Assembly: GCF_010728325.1 (NCBI RefSeq)
Contig: NZ_AP022570.1
Span: 2,480,001 to 2,544,000 of the forward strand
Source: Mycolicibacterium poriferae
GTDB taxonomy: Bacteria > Actinomycetota > Actinomycetes > Mycobacteriales > Mycobacteriaceae
DNA length: 64,000 nucleotides
Direction of reading: 5' to 3'
The notes beneath the pieces were generated by a model. It worked only from the letters and a program-made list of their open reading frames with translations. It was not told the DNA's origin and searched no databases. Positions 16,117 through 23,588 of the stretch are shown piece by piece. Made by a program: the position numbers and the translations under genes. Numbering within the stretch: position 1 is the first letter of the stretch; every line of letters begins with the position of its first letter.

Positions 16117-16818
16117 ATGCCGGCCGTACCCGACCCGACCAGCCTTCGGAGGATTGCGCTCTTCCGCGGTATGGCGTTGGCTGAACTCGCGGTCCTCAAC
16201 GGGTTGATGCGACGGCACATGTTACCCGCCGGAGCCAGGATCCTGATGTCCGACCAACTCGATGACACTGCCTATGTCATCCAGGACGGTGTGGTGAAAG
16301 TCGTTGTCGAGCAGTCCGACGGCAGCGAGCTGATGATGGCGATCCTGGGCCCCGGCGACGTGATCGGCGCACTGACCATCGGCGAATGCCCAGACGGCGC
16401 GCACTCGATCCTGCCGATGGAGGACTCGACCCTGCTGTGGATCGACCGCCATGCTTTCGAGCGCTGTATCCAGACGATGCCGGAGTTGAGCGCCAACCTC
16501 TCTGGCGTGCTCGGACGGCGGGTCCGGCTGGCCAATGACCGGATCGAGGCGATGGCGGGTATCGACGTACGGACGCGCATCGTTCGACATCTGCTTCTGC
16601 TCGCACGCGAGTACGGCGAGTCGGTCGACGACGCCGACGGCGACTGTGTGCGGATTCCGTTGCGTTTCACACAAGCTGACTTGGCCCGTCTCGTCGGGGC
16701 GTCCAGGGTGCGGGTGAACCATGCGCTGAGTGAACTCCGTCGTCGCGAAGTGGTGGAGATGGACGACGGCCAGAAGGTTCGGATCCGCAACATGGCGGCA
16801 CTGGAGAAGCTTCGCTGA
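16117..16818 (+). CDS. Crp/Fnr-family transcriptional regulator
   Basis: A 233-residue regulator with an N-terminal cyclic-nucleotide-binding-type beta barrel (AYVIQDGVVKVVVEQSDG; LGPGDVIGAL) and a C-terminal winged helix (RFTQADLARLVGASRVRVNHALSELRRREVVEM). There is no N-terminal Cys cluster for an Fnr-type iron-sulfur centre. Whether the effector pocket binds cAMP is not clear. It sits between the protease and peptide genes, and a near-consensus Crp site lies at 16896-16911, so it probably controls the peptide genes downstream. Confidence 0.9.
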   Translation: MPAVPDPTSLRRIALFRGMALAELAVLNGLMRRHMLPAGARILMSDQLDDTAYVIQDGVVKVVVEQSDGSELMMAILGPGDVIGALTIGECPDGAHSILPMEDSTLLWIDRHAFERCIQTMPELSANLSGVLGRRVRLANDRIEAMAGIDVRTRIVRHLLLLAREYGESVDDADGDCVRIPLRFTQADLARLVGASRVRVNHALSELRRREVVEMDDGQKVRIRNMAALEKLR

Positions 16819-16895
16819 TCGGCGGTCGCAACTCGAGGCCTAGGTGTTGCGGTGGCCGGATCGGCAAATGACTTGTGCGGATCGATTGACGTCGG

Positions 16896-16911
16896 TGTAA
16901 AAGATTTCACA
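16896..16911. promoter_or_regulatory. Crp-type operator upstream of the peptide genes
   Basis: TGTAA-AAGATT-TCACA matches the Crp consensus TGTGA-N6-TCACA with one mismatch in the left half. It lies 78 bp after the stop of the Crp-family gene and 112 bp before the first peptide gene; a TTGACG (16886-16891) lies next to it. This suggests direct control of the peptide genes by the encoded regulator or by the global Crp. Confidence 0.6.
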
Positions 16912-17022
16912 GGGCACTGTCGCGCACTTGATTGCCGTGCTGCGGCGCCCGATGGTCAGATCAGGACGTACACATCGACCGGGTCAGAGCCGGCCGAAGG
17001 AATCGACCAGAAGGAGACTGAC

Positions 17023-17298
17023 ATGGCTGTTTTGAGTGGTACCGACGAGTCGGGTGCACCTGCACTGTACGACATTCCCGATACGGAACTGTCGAAGTAC
17101 AAGCTCAACCTCAAGCCGATGACCGACGAGGTCCGCGATCGGCTGTTCCCCGGCAAGGACAAGCCGAGTAAGGATGACGCGCAGGGCGTGGTCCCCGCCG
17201 GTGCGGCCACGAGCGAGGTTCAAGGGTACGCCGCGATCTGCTGGTACTACCTGGAGGACGGCTACGGCAACTGGGTTTACTGGGAGGACTACTGCTGA
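17023..17298 (+). CDS. Precursor-like small peptide 1, Trp/Tyr-rich C-terminus ending in Cys
   Basis: A 91-residue protein with a strong aaggag site (17011-17016) before ATG 17023. It shares with two following genes a conserved N-terminal part: AVL-G-DE-G--ALYD, KYKLNLKPMTDE, LFPG-D, DAQGV-PAG. The variable C-terminus is extremely aromatic (CWYYLEDGYGNWVYWEDYC) with two Cys, the last being the C-terminal residue. The leader-plus-variable-core layout, tandem copies and downstream thioredoxin and ABC exporter suggest a RiPP precursor or exported disulfide microprotein. I know no family with this leader. Confidence 0.75.
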   Translation: MAVLSGTDESGAPALYDIPDTELSKYKLNLKPMTDEVRDRLFPGKDKPSKDDAQGVVPAGAATSEVQGYAAICWYYLEDGYGNWVYWEDYC

Positions 17299-17348
17299 CA
17301 ACCGAGGTGCGCGTCGTGCCGACCCGAGTCGATTCCGACGAGAAGCCG

Positions 17349-17637
17349 ATGGCTGTCTTGAGGGGAATCGATGAGGGCGGCGCGGCGGCACTCTACGACG
17401 TCACCGATGCGCAACTGGCGAGGTGAAAGCCGACCTCAAGCCGATGACCGACGAGGTCGGAAGCAGGTTGTTCCCGGGTCGGGATGGGTTGACCAGACAG
17501 GACGCGCATGGCGTGGCCCCAGCCGCTGTTCAGGTGTCCGGCGAGGTCCAGAGCTACGCCGGCATGTGGTGGATTCGGGTCTACCACGCCGCCGAAACTG
17601 GTTGGGATGACATCACTACTGGCAGGACTACTGCTGA
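17349..17637 (+). pseudogene. Precursor-like peptide 2, frameshifted
   Basis: Starts as MAVLRGIDEGGAAALYDV, aligned with peptides 1 and 3. At 17424 one base is missing relative to peptide 1 (LAR is followed by TGA instead of a KYKLN-like segment). A second frame then restores DLKPMTDEV, LFPGRDGLTRQDAHGV and EVQSYAGMWWIRV. A further shift near 17605 is needed to reach the natural end HHYWQDYC at 17637, which matches WVYWEDYC of peptide 1. Two indels point to a decaying copy, or to sequencing errors. The open frame from GTG 17423 runs on into peptide 3. Confidence 0.7.
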
Positions 17638-17695
17638 GCCGCACCCGCGACGTGCGGGGGTGCGGGCCGAAACAGTTCAATCGAAAGGAAAAATT

Positions 17696-17977
17696 GTGGC
17701 GGTCTTGGCCGGTGTGGACGAATTCGGCGAAAGGGCCCTCTACGACGTCCCAGACGCCGCGTTGGCCAAATACAAGTTGAATCTCAAGCCGATGACCGAC
17801 GAGCTCCGCGCTCAGCTGTTCCCCGGTAGGGACACGCTGACCAAAGAGGACGCGCAGGGCGTCCTGCCTGCTGGGCCTGCGGCAGAAGCCGAGGTCGAGG
17901 GGTATGTGGCGATGTGTTGGTACTGGTGCTACTGCGAGGACGCTAGTTGCGCCGGCTACTGGGAAGCTCCCTGTTAG
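17696..17977 (+). CDS. Precursor-like small peptide 3, Cys-rich C-terminus
   Basis: A 93-residue protein from GTG 17696, with aagga at 17685-17689 as ribosome site. The leader (AVLAGVDEFGERALYDV, KYKLNLKPMTDEL, LFPGRDTLTKEDAQGVLPAG) is close to peptide 1. The C-terminal tail after EVEGYVAM carries five Cys among Trp and Tyr (CWYWCYCEDASCAGYWEAPC), again ending in Cys. Its stop is 8 bp before the thioredoxin-like gene. Disulfide-bonded or thioether-type final products are both possible; no modifying enzyme is evident. Confidence 0.75.
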   Translation: MAVLAGVDEFGERALYDVPDAALAKYKLNLKPMTDELRAQLFPGRDTLTKEDAQGVLPAGPAAEAEVEGYVAMCWYWCYCEDASCAGYWEAPC

Positions 17978-17985
17978 GCCATGAG

Positions 17986-18804
17986 ATGACGGCAGAACCG
18001 CACAGCCCACCGCTTCCGGAGGCCGTCATCGCCGCCGCGCGACTCCGCCGAGATCGTCGTGTGCACGAAGCTGTCACAGTGGTGGAGACCGCGCTTACCG
18101 ATGCCCGTGCGAAGCCGTCGAACACGCCGTTCCGGGACCGGGTCCTGCTCGGACTCACGCTGGCAGACTTGCTCCTGCTGGCCGACCAGAGCGACCGGGC
18201 CCGAACTCTGCTCGACTCTGAAGCAGCATTCGCCGAGCAGGTGCTTCACCTCACCCGGCAGTCCGGCTCACCGGACCAGGTACTCGCTGCGTCCGCAGGC
18301 TGCTATCAACTCCGGGACAGGGTCATTCAACTCGGCCTGCTGGGGCAAGAAGCTCCCGAGCTCGACGTGACACACTGGGTGAACACCGATCCGCCGACGC
18401 TGGCTGATCTGCGTGGCGACGTCGTGCTCCTCGACTTCTGGGCGCCCTGGTGCCGACCATGTGCCGCGACATTCCCGTGGTTGCGTGACCTGCACCAGCG
18501 GTACGCCCGAGATGGCCTGGACATTCTGGCGCTGACGAACTTCCGTTCCGGCGACGCGGCCCACCGAAACCTCGAGCTGGACATGGTCACACAGTTCATT
18601 GCCGACCACGAGGTGGAGTTCGCGGTCGGCATCGCCGAGAATGAGCGGCTACGACAGCGTTACGGCGCCAACGGCATCCCGACCTATGTCGTTCTCGACC
18701 GGGCGGGCATCGTCAGACGGGCGTCGTCCAAGCCCGACAAAGTCACGCTCGAGCAGGCGATCGTCGGACTGCTCGACACCCGGCAGGCAGTTGCCGATGA
18801 CTGA
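17986..18804 (+). CDS. Cytosolic TlpA/thioredoxin-like protein
   Basis: A 272-residue protein. The N-terminal 120 or so residues are helical (TPR-like), and the C-terminal part is a TlpA-type thioredoxin domain with active site APWCRPCAATFP and the cis-Pro segment NGIPTYVVLDRAG. TlpA relatives are usually exported, but no signal peptide or anchor is seen here, so it should act in the cytosol. It follows peptide 3 by 8 bp; reduction or oxidation of the Cys-rich peptides is a reasonable role. ATG 17986 is used; an upstream frame from 17947 lies within peptide 3. Confidence 0.85.
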   Translation: MTAEPHSPPLPEAVIAAARLRRDRRVHEAVTVVETALTDARAKPSNTPFRDRVLLGLTLADLLLLADQSDRARTLLDSEAAFAEQVLHLTRQSGSPDQVLAASAGCYQLRDRVIQLGLLGQEAPELDVTHWVNTDPPTLADLRGDVVLLDFWAPWCRPCAATFPWLRDLHQRYARDGLDILALTNFRSGDAAHRNLELDMVTQFIADHEVEFAVGIAENERLRQRYGANGIPTYVVLDRAGIVRRASSKPDKVTLEQAIVGLLDTRQAVADD

Positions 18805-18874
18805 CCACGATGTGTTGACCGCAATGCGATGAGCACTGGACGCACCAAAGACGACCTGAGGGAGTAGACGACAG

Positions 18875-21004
18875 ATGGTCGAGCATCCGATGCGACCCGG
18901 TGCAGCCGGTGACGCCAGCGGGCCCGGAAAAGATGCAGTACCCAATGCTGTTCGCATCGGTGCACCCCCTGGCGCTCCCGACGGGCCGCCTGCGGGTGGT
19001 CCTCCCACCGGCGTCATGCCGGGCGGGCCCAGGTTGTCGGGGCGCCCGCCGGGTATCCCCGTCGGCGGGGCCATTCCGGGCGGCATGGTAGGGGGCACGA
19101 AAAAGCCAGTTCATCAGCGCGCCAACATCATTCGTAGCCTGGACATGCTGAGGTCGTTCCGCGGTCCGGTGACACTGTTGATCGCGCTCGGGCTGATCGT
19201 CGCCGCGTTGCCGTTCGTGTCCAACGCGGTTTTCGGCCCCCTGACACAGGTGATGGCCGAAGCGTTCCAGGGCGGTAGCCTCGCGGACGCCTGGGGACTG
19301 AGCGGCGCCCTGATGGGAGGGCCGGGCAACGATCCCTCTGGTCCATTCGGCTGGTTGGGTACGCCGTTACCGTTTGTGGTACTACTGGCCATCTGGGCCG
19401 CGTCGCTGGTACTGGCGCAGCTACTCGGTTTCGTGCACGCATACATCGACGCACAGGTTGACCGCAGGCTGCTCACCGAGATCCGTCAGCGGACTCACGA
19501 CCACATCCAGTCCCTGTCGCTGGACTTCTTCACCGGTGCGCGCAGCGGATCGTTGATGCAGCGGGTGCAGATGGAAGCCGGCAGCGTGCAGAGGCTGCTG
19601 ACCGAGTGTCTGATACCGCCGGCTGTGGACACCGTCGTACTGCTGATCGCGCTGTCCTACCTGTTCGCACTGTCGTGGCAGATGACAATCGTGACCCTGA
19701 TTCTGTCTCCCTTCGTGATGCTATGGCTGCGGTACGCCGGCCGGAAATTGCAGGCGGCTACGCGGCGCAACATGATGGGTAGTCGCCGGATGGGCGGAGA
19801 GCTGGAAGAAACCATCAGCGGCATCACCGACATCCAGGTCTTCAACGCGCAGCCGCAACGCAGCGAGAGATTTCTCGACGCGTCGGGGGAGGCAGCGAAA
19901 GACCTGTCGCTGATGATGATCTGGCTGCAGGCCACCAGTCGCAGTGTGCAGATCTTCGTCGCGCTGAGTACCGCCCTGGTTTTGATCACCGGCGTCGCGT
20001 TCAGCACCAGCTTCGGACTGAACCTGGCGAGTCTGTTGGTCTTCGTGTCGTCGGTGCCAACGATGTTCGCCTCGTTCCAACGGATCGTCACAGCCTGGAC
20101 CACCTACAAATCGATCGCCCCTCAGGTTGAATCCACCTACGACCTGCTCGATACGAAACCAAGTGTGAAAGAGCTTCCGGACGCAGTCTCCCTCGGAGAG
20201 GTCAGCGGCAACATAGAGTTCGAGAACGTGGCGTTCGGATACACCCCGCAACAGAAGATTCTCGACGGGGTGTCCTTCTCGGTCAGGGAGGGCGAAACGG
20301 TAGCGCTCGTGGGTCCCATCGGATGCGGGAAGTCGACCATCTTCAACCTCCTGCTGCGATTCATCGACCCGCAGCAAGGTCGAATCCTTTTGGACGGCAA
20401 CGACATAAGTCACGTCACGATCGAGTCGTTGCGCGAGCAGGTGTCCAAGCTGGCGCAGTTCCCCTTCTTCATGAAGGACGCTATCCGCGAGAACGTCCGG
20501 ATGGCAAGACAAGACGCCACCGACGAACAGATCGAGGAGGCCTGCAAACTGGCCCACGTCCACCCGATCATCGTGGACCAGGCCAAGATGCCGCGGGGCT
20601 ACGACACCGTGGTCGACGTCCAGGTTCCATCGGGAGGCCAGAAGCGGTTGATCGCCATGGCGCGATGCCTTCTTCGCAGGCCCGAAGTTCTGCTGCTCGA
20701 TGAACCGACCGAGAATCTGGACGCCGATCAGCGCACCCGACTGACCAAGGTCATCCGCGAGTACGCCCGCGACCGAACGTGCATAGTGGTCAGCCACGAC
20801 ATGGACTTCATCGCCGCAGTCGCCGACCGGGTCATCGTCCTCGGTGGCGGACGAGTCGCTCAAGAAGGCACGCACTACGAGTTGTTGGAGGCCGGCGGCC
20901 TGTACAAGAAGCTGTACGAGGCGCAGAATGTGGAGCCCTCACTCGTCCGGCCGCCGAGCGCGGACGCCGATGAACCTCGGGACCAGCGAACGGCTGGAGG
21001 CTGA
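18875..21004 (+). CDS. ABC exporter (fused membrane and ATPase domains)
   Basis: A 709-residue half-transporter of the exporter type. The first 85 or so residues are Pro/Gly-rich and disordered. The membrane domain follows (about 90-430, several hydrophobic segments), then the nucleotide-binding domain with Walker A VGPIGCGKST, signature PSGGQKRLIAMARCL, Walker B VLLLDEPTENLD and the switch VVSHD. There is no N-terminal C39 peptidase domain as in bacteriocin exporters, so leader removal would need another protease, such as the S8 enzyme of this operon. It is the likely exporter of the peptides encoded just upstream. Confidence 0.88.
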   Translation: MVEHPMRPGAAGDASGPGKDAVPNAVRIGAPPGAPDGPPAGGPPTGVMPGGPRLSGRPPGIPVGGAIPGGMVGGTKKPVHQRANIIRSLDMLRSFRGPVTLLIALGLIVAALPFVSNAVFGPLTQVMAEAFQGGSLADAWGLSGALMGGPGNDPSGPFGWLGTPLPFVVLLAIWAASLVLAQLLGFVHAYIDAQVDRRLLTEIRQRTHDHIQSLSLDFFTGARSGSLMQRVQMEAGSVQRLLTECLIPPAVDTVVLLIALSYLFALSWQMTIVTLILSPFVMLWLRYAGRKLQAATRRNMMGSRRMGGELEETISGITDIQVFNAQPQRSERFLDASGEAAKDLSLMMIWLQATSRSVQIFVALSTALVLITGVAFSTSFGLNLASLLVFVSSVPTMFASFQRIVTAWTTYKSIAPQVESTYDLLDTKPSVKELPDAVSLGEVSGNIEFENVAFGYTPQQKILDGVSFSVREGETVALVGPIGCGKSTIFNLLLRFIDPQQGRILLDGNDISHVTIESLREQVSKLAQFPFFMKDAIRENVRMARQDATDEQIEEACKLAHVHPIIVDQAKMPRGYDTVVDVQVPSGGQKRLIAMARCLLRRPEVLLLDEPTENLDADQRTRLTKVIREYARDRTCIVVSHDMDFIAAVADRVIVLGGGRVAQEGTHYELLEAGGLYKKLYEAQNVEPSLVRPPSADADEPRDQRTAGG

Positions 21005-21131
21005 TCGCCATGCCGACGGCCTGGTCATGGCAGGCCGGACCCTCCATCAACGCCGAAGGGCAGCGCGTCGGACGTTGCGGGGTGACGATCTGCGAATGTG
21101 GAAGTCGAACTCGGACCGTCGTCGAGGCGTC

Positions 21132-23588
21132 ATGACACCTGGCGACCCAGAGACTGGCCATCACCTCACCCGGAACAAGCACGGTCATTGGATGGCCGTG
21201 GCCTACGCTGTCGTCGGCGCATTGTATGTCGCTGCCGTGCTGTACATGTGCGTGCTGGCACTCGACCCCAATCTGTCGGAAGGGGCGGCTCATCGACTGT
21301 GGGGTTTCGGCTCGCCGGGGTCGCACTGGTCGATCGCGGTGATCCTGGCGATCCCGTTGGTACTGGTCGGTCTGCGTCGCCTCGCCGGACGTCCGTCATT
21401 CACCTCGCAGCCGCTGCTCGTGATTGCCGCTATGGCAGGGTCTGTCCTGGTCCTCGGAATGAGCGCATACTGGCGCTGCCATGGCGACCAGGCGGCGTTC
21501 TTCGCGCCGCTGGCGTGGACACTCGCGCTGTTCCTCGGCAATGTCGAGACATTCGACGAAGGCGTCTGCGCAGTGATGCCGGTTGCGCTGGAGATAGCGC
21601 GATTGCTGGCCCTTGTCACGACCCTCACCGCGGCGCTGGCGGCAGGATTGCAGCTGTTTCGTTCGCAAGTCGACCGCATCGCGATCTGGCGTGCGCGCTC
21701 CTTGACCGTAGTCGTGGGCATCGACGACGACACCGTTTCCATCGTGCGTGCAATCTTGAGCAGCTGTGACCCGGCGGGCACCGTCGCGATTCTGACCGAC
21801 GATCTGGACAGCCCCGCGGCCCGTAGAGCTCGCGAACTCGGGGCCAGGCTGCGTGGCGTGAATCTGGCGGAGCCTGCCGAATGGGCGCGTTTGACGCTGT
21901 GGAAGCGGCTGGACCGGCTCTACCTCATGTCGGCAGACCCGGTCGACAATCTCAGACGATTCAACGCCGTCGATGCGACTGTCGGCGGCGATGGGGTCCA
22001 CAGGCGAATTCCGCTCACCGTCCGCATCGACGACCCATGGCAGGCGGAGGTCTGGCGCCGCAGCTTTCTGGCCAGGGCGGAACGCTGCTGGGTGGCCGAC
22101 GCCGTGGGCAAATATGAGGTGACCGCGGCAAAACTGGTGCGACACATGGCGAGCCGCCCGCAGACCGGACTCACCGGTGTGCGTGCGGCACCGACGGTAG
22201 TGCTGTGCGGGCTGTATCCACTCACCTACGCCATGGTCTCCGAACTGGCACAGCTGGAACGGGAACAACGGCTCTACGGCAAGCCGCATGTGGTCGCTCC
22301 GGCGAGCGTCGTCATCTTCGCGGAGCACGCCGACAGCTTCATCAATGACCACATCACGCGGCAACAGCGCGTCGCTCCTTCCGACAGCATGCTGACGGTG
22401 ATCGCACACGACGCAGAGCCCAACGTGGAAGCGATCACCCGCTATCTGACGGGCAAGGACGAGGCAAGTTATGCGTTCGTGCTCAGTGATCCAGCACTGG
22501 AAACTCAAGGCACCCGGCTGGCCTCACGCTTCCCCCGGGTACGGGTGTACCTGGCCTCTGCTGCGGCGACCTCACTGATCGATATCTCGGTCGTCGGCGA
22601 TCTCTACACTTATCCCATCGACATGGAACTCGACGAGGCTGCCCCACAGGACGCCTGGGAGCGCGCGGCGGAGCTCATCCACGAGCACTACAGCGCGGGT
22701 ACGTCACGTGACAGGCCGACCACACGGCCCTGGAAGGACCTCGATCCTTTTATCCGGCAGTCGAATAGGCGCCAACTTGTAAACGCGCTGTGGATGGTGG
22801 AAGCGTTCGGTGGGCACACCTGGAACAGCCTGGAGTACCCGGGACCGCCTCGCGCGCTTCCTGTCGACTTCACAGAACTCGATCCGCTCGGTCAACTCGA
22901 GATCCTCGGCTTCGACAAGGACACCGTCGAACGGATGGTCAGAATCGAGCACGAGGACTGGCGGGCGTATTACGAGGACGCGGGCTGGAGGTATGCCGAA
23001 ATCCGCGATGACGACCGGCGCCGCCATGACCGGTTACTGCCGTGGGACGAGCTGATCGCACGCGACCCGGAATTCGCCGTCGCCGCCGTCAAGAGCCTCG
23101 CGAGTACGTTGCTGTGCCTGCGCAATCTGGGCTACCGTTCGGTGCCCAAACAGCCCGGGGGTTCCGGTTGGCGGCAATATCGGCGGCGCGGACAGGTGAC
23201 GGCCGAGAGACTCGACCACCCCTGGACCTGGAGAACGGATTCCGGCGAAATCATGCATGCCGCGCCGGGTGACTGGTCGGTCATCGACGATGCCGGCCAG
23301 CAGAGGTCGGTGGCTGCGGAGGTCTTCGAGGCGACGCACCGACAGGTCGGACCGCGCCGCTACGAGCGTTGCGGGACGGTGCTGGCTCGCCGGGTGAACC
23401 GGCGGGAGCTGGTGCACACCCTCGAGGGTGACGTGACGGCTGCGCCGGGCGATTGGATCCTCCAGGGCGCACAGGGTGAACAATGGCCGGTGCGTGATGC
23501 TCAATTCCGGGCCGGCTATGGCGGGCCTGTCGACAGTGATGCCGCTGAACAGGATGGCTGGGCAGGTCTACAGCGACCAGATCATTGA
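21132..23588 (+). CDS. Membrane protein with TrkA-like Rossmann and RyR domains
   Basis: About 818 residues. Four N-terminal hydrophobic segments (for example VVGALYVAAVLYMCVLAL) are followed by a Rossmann TrkA-N-like region (LTVVVGIDDDTVSIVRAIL), a second nucleotide-fold part, then an RyR domain near residues 610-690 (VRIEHEDWRAYYEDAGWRY; LLPWDEL). The C-terminus has two related PGDW-type motifs (APGDWSVIDDAGQQRSV, APGDWILQGAQGEQWPV). Bacterial RyR domains are thought to bind modified nucleotides. The start is uncertain: ATG 21132 is favoured, while 20970, 21027 and 21096 are in frame. Its 3' end overlaps the convergent WD40 gene by 7 bp. Confidence 0.8.
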   Translation: MTPGDPETGHHLTRNKHGHWMAVAYAVVGALYVAAVLYMCVLALDPNLSEGAAHRLWGFGSPGSHWSIAVILAIPLVLVGLRRLAGRPSFTSQPLLVIAAMAGSVLVLGMSAYWRCHGDQAAFFAPLAWTLALFLGNVETFDEGVCAVMPVALEIARLLALVTTLTAALAAGLQLFRSQVDRIAIWRARSLTVVVGIDDDTVSIVRAILSSCDPAGTVAILTDDLDSPAARRARELGARLRGVNLAEPAEWARLTLWKRLDRLYLMSADPVDNLRRFNAVDATVGGDGVHRRIPLTVRIDDPWQAEVWRRSFLARAERCWVADAVGKYEVTAAKLVRHMASRPQTGLTGVRAAPTVVLCGLYPLTYAMVSELAQLEREQRLYGKPHVVAPASVVIFAEHADSFINDHITRQQRVAPSDSMLTVIAHDAEPNVEAITRYLTGKDEASYAFVLSDPALETQGTRLASRFPRVRVYLASAAATSLIDISVVGDLYTYPIDMELDEAAPQDAWERAAELIHEHYSAGTSRDRPTTRPWKDLDPFIRQSNRRQLVNALWMVEAFGGHTWNSLEYPGPPRALPVDFTELDPLGQLEILGFDKDTVERMVRIEHEDWRAYYEDAGWRYAEIRDDDRRRHDRLLPWDELIARDPEFAVAAVKSLASTLLCLRNLGYRSVPKQPGGSGWRQYRRRGQVTAERLDHPWTWRTDSGEIMHAAPGDWSVIDDAGQQRSVAAEVFEATHRQVGPRRYERCGTVLARRVNRRELVHTLEGDVTAAPGDWILQGAQGEQWPVRDAQFRAGYGGPVDSDAAEQDGWAGLQRPDH

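Noticed and set aside
16117..17298. Family 2 encapsulin system suggested by a Crp-type domain beside small cargo-like peptides
   Set aside because: The Crp protein has a normal C-terminal HTH and no capsid-shell protein is encoded nearby.
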